A stretch of DNA of 64,000 bases from Gentiana macrophylla. Lineage: Eukaryota > Streptophyta > Magnoliopsida > Gentianales > Gentianaceae. A model generated the notes under the pieces. That model had not been told where the DNA came from. It was given only the letters and a program-made list of their open reading frames with translations, and did no database searches. Below, in pieces: positions 12,061 to 22,882 of the stretch. The DNA lies in assembly GCA_026214975.1 (NCBI GenBank), contig CM047806.1, positions 100,718,739 to 100,782,738 on the forward strand, read 5' to 3'. The translations under genes were made by a program, and so were the position numbers. Every line of letters starts with the position of its first letter. Position 1 is the first letter of the stretch.

Positions 12061-12472
12061 TGCGAGCTCTATTAGCCTCATCTGCTCCATTCTGAGCTGC
12101 CATATCTTCATCAGGATCCTCCAACAGTGGGATCTTTTCTAGCCCGTCTTCACTTTGATCCCCTTCGCGGTTTCCATCATTGTCAGCCAGCCTTTCTATT
12201 TGGTTTTTAGATTTTTCTTGCTAGCTTGTTGTTCTCTTTAGAAAAATTTTCGATCTCAGGTAAGAATTCCTTTAGCTTGGATGCTGAACATTTAGTGGCA
12301 TACTGCGAAACAAAACCAATAAACTGTTGGGCAATCGCGGCGGCTGTTTTTACACTTGTGTTTGCGGACACAAAAAAATAATGACTCTTACTACACTACT
12401 GACTCTTTTCTGACTAAACATAACAGAATAGGTTCTGCAGAATCTATCGAATCCCACCGTGTTGACAAAGCT

Positions 12473-12486
12473 TCCGCCTAGGCGGA
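12473..12486. other. 14-bp perfect palindrome in the leader of element D
   Basis: TCCGCCTAGGCGGA equals its own reverse complement. It lies 137 nt from the primer-binding site (12624), the same spacing as the palindrome of element C. A related CTTCCGCCTA occurs at about 14062 in LTR debris. Confidence 0.7.
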
Positions 12487-12623
12487 CAAAATTTTCTAGA
12501 TTGAAACAAAACATATGATGCTATTACTCAATTATTCATAGACAACTAAACTGGACTTAATAATTACAGAATACTAATATACACAAGTACTCAATCTCAA
12601 ATTTAAAAGTATTCTTGACACGA

Positions 12624-12640
12624 GTCCCTAGAAACGATGC
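12624..12640 (-). other. Primer-binding site of element D, degenerate
   Basis: GTCCCTAGAAACGATGC resembles the tRNA-Asp 3' end with several changes and lies just inside the LTR start TGATCGCG at 12649. Confidence 0.5.
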
Positions 12641-12648
12641 TAAAAACT

Positions 12649-13026
12649 TGATCGCGTGTAGATAACGACACTAGCAAGAGGGTGTCCAATCAGAGTATAG
12701 TTTTTGCGAATCAAGGTCGATCCCAAGGACTAGTAAGGATACAATTGAAATTAAGATTGAGAAAAAATTAAGGTTGTCCTTGACCAAATAAAGTTTAAGT
12801 AAAGTAAATAATTGACAACCAAAACCACACAAGCACGCTTCTTATGAGTTCTCAAAAGATTCCTCTTAACTATGAGTAATTAAACCCTTCCCCAATTATA
12901 AATTTATTTTCCTCGTTGATGAATTTTAAATCATTACTTGATTATGGGTGGTACTCCCTAATTTTGCCATACTTCCATTATAAAGCACAAGATATACTGT
13001 GTGTGCAACTAAACTACCGTAGGCCT
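12649..13026 (-). repeat. Element D LTR, first 378 bp
   Basis: Starts TGATCGCGTGTAGA. It contains blocks shared with the LTRs of A, B and C (CTAGCAAG, GAATCAAGGTCGATCCCA, GTGCAACTAA). It is cut at 13027 by the start of another LTR. Confidence 0.55.
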
Positions 13027-14001
13027 GATCATGTGAAACTCACGTACTACTAGTAATATGACTAGGTCTATCGCAATAAAGCAAAGGCGAATCAATGTCG
13101 AATACAATAGAGACTAGTAAAAACACGAACTAATCAAGATTAAGAACAATTAGGGCGGTCTATGACCAACAATGGTGAAACAGTGACAACGGTAGCAATT
13201 ACATGCCAGATCAAACACGGATGCAATACTATGAGTTTCTAATATTAGTTCTATTTATGAATTATTAGTTACTTCCCCAATTTATGCGTTTATCTACCCC
13301 GTGGTGAATTTTGACTCTTTAACAGCTACGGGTGCTACCCCTAATATTATGCTAGTTCTATTTGCAATGACAATAGGTGCCTGTATGCAATTAATCTCCT
13401 TTGTTGGTTGTATTAATCCACATGCAATAAGATCTAGGGATAGCCGGCTCAATACCGAGAACCTCCCTAAGTAGCTATCGACACCGACTAGCACATTCCT
13501 AAGGATCGATCTAGACTATGTCTGAAATAACACTTCACTTTGCAAGACCTTCATGTTAATTTACGATAACATGTAAATAGTTGACTAGACTACTAACATA
13601 TAAATTAAATCTGTCGATCAGTCGTAGCTAGTGCCGATTATAAGAACTATGATTTACTAGGTATTCAGATTTAGCGATAAAGATCGTCCTAGATCTGAAG
13701 AGCACAACCATTATTTCATGATTTATTGCCCAAAGAATCAGATCTAAACAAAAAATGGTGTATGTAAACTAACTACTACATAATTAGAACTAGTATAAAC
13801 ATTCAATGCATACTAATCACAAAAAGAAAGAACGACAAATCTAAACTATAAAGCTGAAAAGTCATACCTTCGAATACGAGTATAGATCTTCCTCAGATCT
13901 CTTCCTAAAAGGCTAATCTGTCGGATCCATGACTAGAACTAATAGAAAATAAATAAAGAAAAATATTACTTTTATTGCATAGTAGTACTATTTAGTAATT
14001 T

Positions 14002-14003
<2 letters not shown>
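13027..14003 (-). repeat. LTR fragment related to element B
   Basis: Begins TGATCATGTGAAACTCACG and is collinear with the B LTR through the blocks at 13440-13560 (CCGGCTCAATACCGAGAACC, then the CTTCACTTTGCAAG region) to about 13990 (CTTTTATTGCATAG). It is lost at a TA repeat. 14056-14104 (with CTTCCGCCTA) may be the U3 remnant of D. Confidence 0.55.

Positions 14004-14055
<52 letters not shown>
14004..14055. repeat. (TA)n microsatellite
   Basis: Pure AT dinucleotide run of about 50 bp where the LTR fragment ends. Confidence 0.95.
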
Positions 14056-14058
<3 letters not shown>

Positions 14059-14104
14059 TTGGTCTTCCGCCTAATTTCTCCAATATTTTAAGCCCATTTT
14101 AGGT

Positions 14105-15125
14105 TCACCCACACGTGGCCGGTTCCGGGTCTCTGGCACGACCCTCCAGTTCCGGATCCAAAATGGAACCGGAACCGCCGGTTCCAATTTCTAGCCGGTT
14201 CCGCCGGGTCTCGAGAACCGGCGAGTTTGACGGTTCCCCGGGCCGGTTCCGGGTCTCGGCGGTTCCCAGGTCTAGACGGTTCAGATTACGGTTCCGATCA
14301 CGGTTCTGATCACGGTTCCAATCACGGTTCCAAAAAAATCAATATTTTTTTTTAGAAAATTTGTATAACATACATTAAAATTTTTAATAAATTCTAATTG
14401 GTTATTAAACTATATATATTATTTAATTTCATAACTATATTTAAAAAAAACACCGGCTTGTATAATATTTAATTCCGTAACTATATATAATATTTAATTT
14501 CATAACTTATATTCTAAATTTTTAGATATTTTGTCATAAAGTAAATATTTTATAATTGTTTCCATTCGAGTTGCCGTACGAATTAATATTTTCTAATTGT
14601 TTATTTTTTATGATTAATTTGTAAGTAAATTAAACTTATATTTCATATAGTGATTCGAATGTGATAAAGTACACGAATTTATTCAGAAAAACTTTAAATC
14701 ACTAACCGAAATATATTATAATGGTAGATAATATTATGATAATATAAGAGTTAGAAGAAAATTGTGAGGAAAAAGTGATGAAATAAGTGTGTATTTATAG
14801 TGTGATGAGTGTGTTATATTTTAAAATTTAAAAAAATCCTTTATTTAAAACTTTTGAAAAAAATAGACGTTGACAGGCTAATGGAGGGAAAAGAAAAACA
14901 GAAAACCGTCGGTTCGGGTCCTCCAAGCCAGGTTCCACTAGATTCGGCCGTGATTTTTCGTCAGGTTCTAACGAGCCATGGGTTCAGTCAGATGAAGCAC
15001 AGAATCGGGTTGGGCCGTGGAGCCATGGGGTTTCTGAATCTGTGGTCGCGCCGGTTTGGAACCGGAAACCGCCAAGTCCGACCCGGAAAAAGAACCGGAA
15101 CCGGCCAGGTCTACCCACCATCCAT
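14105..15125. mobile_element. Probable hAT-like non-autonomous element upstream of the P450
   Basis: The two ends are dense in GGTTCC/GGAACC and CCGG words (14115-14335 and 14905-15120), mostly in opposite orientation, around an AT-rich core. GTGGCCGGTTCCGG near 14115 is mirrored by CCGGAACCGGCCAG near 15090. Subterminal arrays of this sort are typical of plant hAT derivatives. No clean 8-bp target duplication or precise terminal repeat was found. The ORFs crossing it are low complexity and not gene-like. Its right end lies about 140 bp before the P450 start codon. Confidence 0.45.
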
Positions 15126-15136
15126 CATTTCCCATT

Positions 15137-15144
15137 CATAAATA
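15137..15144 (+). promoter_or_regulatory. Candidate TATA box of the P450 gene
   Basis: CATAAATA about 119 nt upstream of the ATG at 15263. The short leader between is purine-rich (AAGAAAGAAGAAGGAGG, then GA repeats), as in many plant 5' UTRs. This is a guess from position and motif only. Confidence 0.35.
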
Positions 15145-15262
15145 GAGTGTGAGTTCCACGCGAGTTAAAAAAACAAAAACCTTCTCAAGGAAGAAAGAAG
15201 AAGGAGGAGGGAAAAAAAAACAGAGAGAGAGAGAGAATAGAGTCGTTGACCTGAAAATAAGC

Positions 15263-17417
15263 ATGGAATTTCTGGGTGAATTCAATGATTTCGTTATTCT
15301 TCTACTTACTTTAGCTTTTGTTTCATCTGTATTCCAAGTGTTGATGAAATATCGAAATATTGGCGAAACGAAAAAATTGCCTCCGGGTCCATGGAAGCTA
15401 CCTTTGATCGGAAATCTGCATCAGATGGCCGGGGGGCTTCCGCACCATATTCTCCGGGACATGGCTCGGAAACACGGACCCCATATGCACCTTCAATTCG
15501 GAGAACTTCCATTTATCGTCGTCTCGTCTGCAAGACTCGCAAAAGAGGTCTATAAAACTCTCGACCCAGTCTTTAATGGCAGACCCCAACTTGTAGCGTT
15601 GAAGGTCATGTTTTACGATGGCAAAGATATGGTAAGTCGTACATACGACGACTACTGGAGACAAGTCCGTAAAATCTGGAGCCACGAACTCGTGAATGCA
15701 AAGACAGTCCGCTCCATGGCACCGGTTCTGCGGGATGAAGGTGAACGTTTGATTTCCTTGGCCCGAAAAAAAAAAGTAGGTGAATCCTTAAACTTGACGG
15801 AGGCAATTTCCCAGTTCAACATGTCTGTGGTTTGCAGAGCTGCATTTGGAAGAGTTTTTATAGACCAAGACGAGTTCACAAAGCTAGTTCGTGAGGTTGT
15901 TGAGTTGTTAGGTGGTTTCGACCTTGCTGATCTGTTTCCTTCTTTAACATTTCTCCATTTTCTGAGCGGGAAGTTGCCTAGAATGTTGAAGGCTCACAAG
16001 AAAATCGACCTTTTCTTGGATGGCATAATTGATGAACACATTCGGAGTTTCGAATCAACAAAAGAATACCGCAATGGCGAGGGAGGTGAAGAAGATCTCA
16101 TAGACACATTACTAAGACTTAAGGACACCGGCAACCTCAAGATCCCAATCACTAACGTCAACGTTAAAGCCATCATATATAGGTGAAAGTTTTTTTTTTT
16201 TTATTATATATTTTTACCTTTCTCATACGCATTGCAATTTATTTATGGTAGTGTTATTGGAGCCAGCTGGATCCTCTCACCAAATAAGAGGGTCATGTGA
16301 ATTTTTAAGTGCAAGTGATCTAATATACACTCACAATGACTTCTAAGCCTCAATTTTACTAATAATGTCTAAAATTCCTTGGATATTGTCTAGTGGTAGA
16401 GGGTAGAGGAGTTGTAATGACATGTTGGACCAAAAGCCAGAGGGTGGGCGTTCGATTCCCATAAAGGCCGGCCCTTTTCGGTGTAAGTGGCTTATATCAG
16501 CAAGCCTCTACCCTGAGCTGTAAGGTCCCTGATTAACCTCTCCTCGCAATCCTGTGGGATCGGGGGCGAGGGGACCCATCCGGTTAGGGTTTAACCGTTT
16601 TTTATTTTTATTTTTTTACTAATAATGTCTAAAAACACTTGCATTAATTTGAAAGTTCATGACTTGACCCTCTCTCTCATTTTGAATGGATCGTTGCTCG
16701 TGTTGTTCTAAGTGGTATTTGTTGCGGAAGTGGAACATAAAATTCAAGTAACTTATTTAGTTAGCATAACGAATAAGCAACTTTTTACAGGATCTTTTTG
16801 TGGCTGGTACAGAAACCTCAGCCACAGTTGCTATATGGGCTATGTCAGAGTTGATGAGAAATCCTCGAGCGATGGAAAAGGTACAACGTGAAGTTCGAGA
16901 AACATTTGCGGGCAAGGAATCTATAGATGAAACAAGTATATTTCAGTTGAAGTACCTAAACATGGTAGTCAAAGAAACACTAAGGTTACATCCTCCTGGC
17001 CCTCTGCTTCTTCCGAGACAATCTATGAAGGATTGTGTGATTGATGAATTCTTTATACCTTCAAAAACCAATCTTATGGTAAATGCTTGGGCAATAGGAA
17101 GAGATCCTGACTTATGGTCTGATCCTGAGAGTTTCATTCCTGAAAGATTTGAGAACAACAATATTGATTTCATTCGAAACAACTTTGAACTTATACCATT
17201 CGGTGCTGGAAAGAGGATTTGCCCAGGAATCGCATTAGGCTTAGCGAATACAAAGCTTCCTTTGGCTCTACTGCTCCTTCATTTTGATTGGGATCTACCT
17301 GCTGACCTTAAACTAGAAGGTTTGGACATGACAGAAACCGTTGGAGCGACCGCCCGAAAGAAAATCGATCTTTGTTTGATTCCTATGTTGCACTCTACCA
17401 TTGGTGATCGGTTCTAG
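15263..17417 (+). CDS. CYP71D-type cytochrome P450, two exons, frame conflict at the junction
   Basis: A haem monooxygenase of the plant A-type CYP71 clan, expected on the ER membrane with a P450 reductase; family members oxidise terpenoids and other small molecules. Exon 1 is 15263-16182, the intron about 16183-16790, exon 2 16791-17417, giving about 514 residues, normal for the family. Seen: an N-terminal membrane anchor (about 9-27), the proline hinge LPPGPWKLPLIGN (39-51), C-helix WRQVRK (132-137), I-helix AGTETS (about 311), KETLR (about 367), PERF (about 423) and the haem loop FGAGKRICPG with its Cys (about 450). The start is the ATG at 15263; an in-frame GTG at 15149 lies in leader sequence. 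Odd: canonical GT-AG splicing (AG/GTGAAAG to ACAG/GATC) joins a phase-2 donor to a phase-0 acceptor, giving a stop at 16852. An AG at 16776-16777 restores the frame but adds about five residues before the I-helix. The substrate cannot be read from the sequence. Confidence 0.88.
16375..16613 (+). mobile_element. tRNA-derived SINE in the P450 intron
   Basis: The 239-bp body has a pol III A-box-like segment (TCTAGTGGTAGAGGG, about 16389) and a B-box-like segment (GCGTTCGATTCCC, about 16448) at normal spacing, and it ends in a T-rich tail. It is flanked by identical 21-bp target duplications (16354-16374 and 16614-16634), the hallmark of LINE-assisted insertion. Orientation is the same as the gene. 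It is not a functional tRNA gene: no cloverleaf follows the boxes. Confidence 0.85.
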
Positions 17418-17929
17418 TGTTGCCATTCTCGTATGTACTTCCCTACTGTATGGTTTGTGTATCACACATGCGTATATGTGTAACAAAAGTAGTTATAGAT
17501 TCACAACAAAATTGCTGTTACAAAGTGTTATAAAATACGTTTATATAGTTGATCATTATGATAGCCACCAACATGAATTTATAAGTATCATATCATAATC
17601 AATGTTACAAAAATATGTTAAACATTTTGTTCAAACCATTTTATCATGAAATTATCACTACTTGTTGCAACTTTCGGGATAAAGAAGTCCATTTAATATA
17701 TTGTATTTGTTATTGTGTTATTTTAACGTATTAATCCTTATTGTTATAAACAATTAGTATGAGACCAATTATGAAACTAAAACTGAGATAGAAAAATCAT
17801 CATAAGTAAACTATTCCTTCCTTTCATATTCTCTTCCATTCTCTTCCATCTGAATATAGCCGATATATGCATCTTTTATGGTGGAGGTGGAAACAACCAA
17901 AAAATAGAAGAAGAAATACTAAAGAGAAT
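17418..17929. other. 3' flank of the P450, no further feature
   Basis: AT-rich sequence without ORFs. It should hold the P450 3' UTR, but no clear single polyadenylation signal could be chosen. Confidence 0.5.
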
Positions 17930-19440
17930 TGACCCGAAATTAAACACCGAAACAAAGAAGAATGACTAGGTCAATCACATCATAGTGTAGCTGAGTCAAG
18001 GACGATGTCATAGAGAACAAAGGTTTGATTTAACTATATATGTACTAAAACTAAACTCTTAAAACCAAAGTGATGGCCGTGGACAAAAACGTGCAAAAAA
18101 GTGAATCTTACTACTAATTGTTCTAGGTACAAATATGCAATACTATTCATATGTACAATTTTGAGGTGTATTTCAAAGCAGATATGAAAACTCATCTTTA
18201 TCTAGTTCAATTCATATGATTCATGTGTTTAACTCAAAACCTAATTCAGATTCCGTTTATGGTTACACATCCATATTATTTCAATCCTATGTGTGGACGC
18301 GACTAAGAACAAACTATGTTGTGCTATTACCCTTATCGTGAAAAGACTCATTTAATATAGCAAACATGCATTATAAATTTATGGATATGCCTTACCCAAC
18401 CAAGGTGAAAGGTTCAAGCTTTCTATCATAACAGGAAGATAACCTCTCTAAGGCATCTATCTAAACGGACTCAGTACGCTTTAAAAAAGGATCTAAATAC
18501 TTTTGTCCTAGCTAATTATTTCACCGTAAATGGGTCCTTCAAAAAAATTACGCAGACATAATCATAGATGTCCAGTCTAACGAATATGTAAATTAATGCA
18601 AGCATCCAAAATAAATGAGATCTGAACGACTACAACAAACAAAATTGTCGATTAATCTACAGCAAGACCGGCCGGTTAATTGAAAGACTAGGTCTGGACC
18701 GTAGCTTTCTGCTAATTACACATTAATCATATTTCAATCGAATATTGAACTGATCAAACAAAACATACATCGAACATTTTAAGTATGCAATCATCGATTT
18801 ACGGACAATTCATAGACAAAGTATACATGTGAAAACCTCAAACAACATTTAAATTGCAAATCAAGCTCTCGAACTTGACAACGGAACAGTAAGGAAATTT
18901 CCTTAAAAACAAAAACTTATATTCAACCTCAAAAGTATCGTGCTCCGAATTAGCTCAAGGAACGATTAAAAGTATCAATAAAGAATGATCACCGCGACCC
19001 GTAGCTAACCAGTAACTAAGAACATTGGCTTGACCTCCACCGTTAAATAACATGTACCTAAGAACCTTGGTATATGAACGCCACAAAGTATACTCAGAAA
19101 CTTGATAAGTTCAAGATTTGAATACTCTATGAAAGAATACTCGCAAAAAGCTTGAAAGATTTATATAAAATTCACTCAATGATTATTGCATATTTTATAA
19201 TATTACAATGACTCCAAATGTCTTTATATAGACTGCAGACTCCATGTAAATAACACAACTAAGAAATATAGGATAAAAAACACTGAAAAATCTTGACCTA
19301 GGCGCCCCAAGCATTTAGGTGGGCATACTTTGACTCTAATAGGCCCACATGGGCCTTATTGGATAAAATAAAGAATTAAAACCAAAATAACAACTAAAAT
19401 TAAATAAAAGACTTCAAATATTCTTCACAGGTCCCAAAAC
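17930..19440 (-). repeat. LTR H, related to the Athila-like LTRs
   Basis: ATGACTAGGTCAATCAC (about 17963) followed by a degenerate AATCAAGG-type block, then blocks near 18440-18560, match the order of landmarks in the LTRs of A-D. A TATA-like TATATAAA (minus strand, about 19225) follows a CCTAGGCGCC word at about 19300 and TTAGGTGGG at about 19315. Exact ends are not resolved. Confidence 0.45.
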
Positions 19441-19453
19441 ATAAATAATAGAC

Positions 19454-19984
19454 TCAGTTTATTTCTTCTTCAATGAGAATCACCTCATTCCCTCCCGGAT
19501 CCAAAAGGATTTGTTCTCGAATCAAAAGGGTATCATAAAAAGGATTAGCAATCACAAAGCTCAGACAATGCAAAAAATATACCAATGAGTCACCGGGATC
19601 AAACATAATGTAAACAAACCACTTCAAATCAAAGGCTCGGTTTGATGGTGAGCCATGCGTCACCAATTCAACATCAAAGCACTCTATCTACTTGCTATCA
19701 ACATGAATAGATCTCTGCAAAGTACCAACAGAACGATAGCAATGCGTAATCGGACGGTCAGCAACATACTTGGAAAATGGATCAACGAAATGGCTCTCCG
19801 GTTTGCCACCATGATTGACATGATCACGCATATCCACATGTAATATACGGGCTGGTTGGTGTATACTAAGTGAACCCAAACCCAGCACAAGTGAATGATC
19901 TTCACGAACCTGCAAACAAGATAAAAAAGAAACCGAACAAGTGGATAGTGAAGTGATACAAACATTCTTCTCCCCGTCATTCAC
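19454..19984 (-). pseudogene. Unrecognised ORF with one internal stop
   Basis: One reading frame runs from an ATG at 19984 (MNDGEKN...) to a stop at about 19454 (...VILIEEEIN). A single TAG at 19690-19688 breaks it, followed by IECFDVELVTHGSPSNRAF. About 177 codons in all. A splice-acceptor-like CTTGTTTGCAG lies at about 19923-19913, so an upstream exon is possible, and TATA-like sequence is seen near 20275 on the same strand. It lies just inside LTR H, so an element-borne 3' ORF is likely. No family was recognised. Confidence 0.35.
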
Positions 19985-20280
19985 AACTTATTGAGTAACC
20001 TTTCCAACTGTTTCTCTCACTTTTAGCTTATCTTCCTCTCGGCTTTGAGCAAGTCTAAGTTTCTCCTTGACAATGCTAAAAATCGTCCATTATAAACTGG
20101 GACTTTTTCCTCTCTTACGACAACTTTGTCAAAGCTTCAAGAACGGAAAAACGATGAAAAGAGAGGGGGTGTTTTGGTGGTGGTTTAGACTGCACTTGAG
20201 AAACTGTATCTCAAGCTATCTACGTATCCAATGCATGTATTGTAATCAAGTCTTCATAGTTCCTTAGGGATTGTTTATAT

Positions 20281-21060
20281 AGAGGGGCGTTATGCCCTAA
20301 GCCATCGTGGGCCTTTGTCCTTGTTGGGCTTGGATTTCGTGTTCCGCAAGGAAAAGAGAATGATGATTTGATCTCCTTGATTTTAGGAGATAAATATGGG
20401 CATATTTGAATGCCAAGATCAAAGTAGTTATATTTAAGGATTCATTCCTTATTTATCTGATTTAATGCATGCGTAAGACGTTATGTACGAGAAGGATTTA
20501 GGCCGACCTGTAGGGTCGGGCATGAGTAGGCTTGACCATATGCACTGGACGACAAGCAGAGGTTGGGGGATGGTGACCGAGCTCATGCGGTACTGGGGGT
20601 TCTGGCCCTTGATTGAGGCTTTTCTCTATCTTTATTTATTACTGTGCTGATGTGGAGGCGACACATGGCGAGGTGCTAATCCGACCCTCGCCATAAGCAC
20701 CCCAGATCCAGCTGAGACCTTGAGGTCAGCTCAGATTTGCTTAAGGTTGTAGCTCGGTCAAGGTTCTCTAGACTTGCAGAGTTGATACACAGCCTATTCG
20801 GCCAATCTGGCTGAGTTCCGTTCGAACTCTGCTATGACTTTGCAGAATTCGAGGCGTTTTAGCTCATGATGGTGGTTATGAGTGACATAACGATCATCTA
20901 CACCGTTTATCATGATGGGTTTGCATGTTATCATGATGACACAACGATCAATTTTTGCTCAATGATCAACACAGCGTTATGTCATTCGTTCTGAATGGTT
21001 TTAGGGTTTTTATTTTTTATTTTTTATAATTTTTGTATTGAAAGTGGAAATTTAGAAAAA
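20281..21060. other. Intergenic sequence, nothing recognised
   Basis: No ORF of note and no clear repeat. It contains several AACGATCA/TGATCGTT-like words around 20890-20960. Confidence 0.4.
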
Positions 21061-21122
21061 CAATGGCAAATTATTTCACAAGAGTTCAAGGAAACTATTA
21101 CTTTTTTTTTTCTTTTTTTAAT

Positions 21123-21330
21123 AGCAAGATGATATTATTATTAAGATATCTGGCACGACGCAAGAAGTCCAATAAATATCAAATTACAGACGCCCACCTG
21201 ATTTAAACAAACAAGCCCACGACCAAAGCAAGATGATATTATTATTAAGATATTTGGCAAGACGCTAGAAGTCCAATATATCAAATTACAAACGCCCACC
21301 TGATTTTAACAAACAAACCGACCAAGTCAA
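21123..21330. repeat. Tandem duplication, unit about 104 bp
   Basis: AGCAAGATGATATTATTATT starts at 21123 and again at 21227. Both units continue through a CAAATTACA(G/A)ACGCCCACC block with few differences. It ends shortly before the first terpene synthase exon, where the missing 5' exons would be expected. Confidence 0.85.
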
Positions 21331-21389
21331 AACAAAAGTGAAACAAATTCGAAAAACCAACACCAATCACACTACACAATGACTAAAAT

Positions 21390-21620
21390 CCTGATATTGT
21401 TGTTGCACCATGGAATTAATTAGGTGGTCGAAAAGGATTGATTATGTTAAGAACTTTCCTTTCGCAAGAGATAGATTGGTGGAAAATTACTATGTAATAA
21501 TGGGGCTCTACTTTGAGCCACAATATTCCTTGGGAAGAAAGATAACGACGGAAGTACTTACTCTCATAACTGTATTGGATGACATAGAGAGATCCTTCTT
21601 TTGACAAATGCAATACAAGG
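21390..21620 (+). pseudogene. Terpene synthase exon with RDR box and broken DDxxD
   Basis: Before 21409 one frame reads ILILLLHH. After an extra base the next frame reads ELIRWSKR...FPFARDRLVENYY...YFEPQYS, the conserved region before the active-site aspartates. It then reaches LDDI and changes frame: GAGATCCTTCTTTTGACA reads as EILLLT, continuing to NAIQ and a GT donor at 21621. About 7-8 codons that normally carry YD and GT after DDI are missing, so the metal-binding motif is lost. Confidence 0.85.
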
Positions 21621-22030
21621 GTATCTTTCCTATATCTCTAAACCTATTTAGTCAATTGACAATCTTGTTTTCATATTTTTCTTTATTTGCACCACACCGA
21701 GTCTACCGGCTGGTACATCAGACTGTCTATGCATTATATAGTAGAATATCTGTTGAATTATCATCTCTTCATTTTGTTTATACTTTTGGGATAGATCGTA
21801 ATCCAATATGGTATCATAGCAGGATGATCTGATCAGTTCAAACCCCGCACCAGGCATAGTCACACGGTCTTCTACAAACAAAAAATATAATCAAGTGTTG
21901 GGGGTCTCTTTAAGAATATAATAATTCCATGCTCGAAAGAAAGCGTGTTAAATTATATAAAATTTTATTTATCTACCTGACTACCTCTCATCAGATTAAT
22001 TTCTTTTTTTGGAGAAATAGTAATTTAATA

Positions 22031-22145
22031 GAATCGACCCTATGAAAGTCGGGTTTGGAGCGAAAATCCGACTTCCTTTAAATGCTTTGTCAGAATCGAC
22101 CTTGGGAAAGTCGGTTTTTGGCTACAGAACCGACTTTCACAATGT
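22031..22145. repeat. Two direct copies of a GTCGG/CCGAC hairpin unit
   Basis: GAATCGACC begins at 22031 and 22093. Each copy carries GAAAGTCGG followed by CCGAC(TT), so each can fold on itself. It lies inside a terpene synthase intron. Confidence 0.6.
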
Positions 22146-22263
22146 CGATGATGTGAAATCGATGTGGTGCACCGGTAGACTCAGTGGGTTGCAAATAATA
22201 GCTCTTTTTCCATGGAAAATGAAAGTTATATGTTTTATCTGCTTGATAATATTTCTTGTACAG

Positions 22264-22402
22264 TTGGAACATGGACAAGGTAAATGAACTGCCATCCTAT
22301 ATGAGGCCCTTATACAAAGCCTTTTTGGATGCTTATAATGAATTAAAGGAAGAGCTTGCCAAAAATGACAGGTCGGAACAAGTTGAATATCCAATAGGAG
22401 AG
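22264..22402 (+). pseudogene. Terpene synthase 139-bp exon
   Basis: TTGTACAG acceptor and GAGAG/GTAACT donor. Reads WNMDKVNELPSYMRPLYKAF, then LDAYNELKEEL, and ends EYPIGE. The length and phase equal those of the conserved fifth exon of plant terpene synthases. Confidence 0.9.
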
Positions 22403-22492
22403 GTAACTAATTTTATATCCTTCGTTTAAAGTTGAATATGCAATATTACAATAAAAGAACTAATTTTGAATATACAACATTTCTAAATTAAA

Positions 22493-22495
<3 letters not shown>

Positions 22496-22534
<39 letters not shown>
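22496..22534. repeat. (TA)n microsatellite
   Basis: Dinucleotide run of about 39 bp in the terpene synthase intron. Confidence 0.95.
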
Positions 22535-22539
<5 letters not shown>

Positions 22540-22589
22540 GGGTTAAATATACATCATATTGATCCATACTTACTGCATCTTTACTACTA

Positions 22590-22755
22590 ATATAGTGATC
22601 GATCATTTATTTTAATGCATTTGCTAATTATTGTTTGAGTGCACCTAGTTTCCTAACAGTTTTATATAATAAACAATAACAGCTTTTATACTAATAACTA
22701 GGTGCACTCAAACAATAATAGCAAGTGCTTATTAAAATAGTGATCGAGATTTGAT
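22590..22755. mobile_element. Hairpin MITE
   Basis: TTGTTTGAGTGCACCTAGTT (about 22634) returns as AACTAGGTGCACTCAAACAA (about 22698). The arms extend outward through GCATTTGCTAA/AGCAAGTGC and TTTTAA/TTAAAA to GATCGA on each side, giving arms of about 60 bp around a short AT-rich loop. Confidence 0.7.
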
Positions 22756-22799
22756 ATGTATGTATGTATGGATAGTATGGTATGTATGTAAATTAAATG

Positions 22800-22803
<4 letters not shown>

Positions 22804-22880
<77 letters not shown>
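22804..22880. repeat. (TA)n microsatellite
   Basis: About 77 bp of AT dinucleotides. Confidence 0.95.

Positions 22881-22882
<2 letters not shown>

Larger units (their letters stand above)
8692..13026 (-). mobile_element. Element D: degenerate Ty3/gypsy element, 5' half only
   Basis: Reading on the minus strand from 13026: part of an LTR (12649-13026), primer-binding site (12624-12640), a 14-bp palindrome, gag (about 12060-10798), protease (about 10480-10137) and the start of RT (9752-8692), where element A interrupts it. The rest of pol and the 3' LTR lie beyond A, outside the window. The coding parts carry several stops and shifts. Gag and protease are clearly related to those of element B. 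Confidence 0.75.

Noticed and set aside
14105..15125. A clean 8-bp hAT target duplication
   Set aside because: CCCATTT occurs near the left end and CCCATTC near the right, but not at positions that fit one pair of termini.
15149..15262. Longer P450 N-terminus from the GTG at 15149
   Set aside because: The extra 38 residues are lysine/arginine/glutamate-rich leader translation. The membrane anchor expected at the N-terminus begins right after the ATG at 15263.
16389..16462. tRNA gene in the P450 intron
   Set aside because: A- and B-box-like words are present, but no cloverleaf or anticodon arm can be drawn, and the 239-bp body with a T-rich tail and 21-bp duplications marks a SINE.
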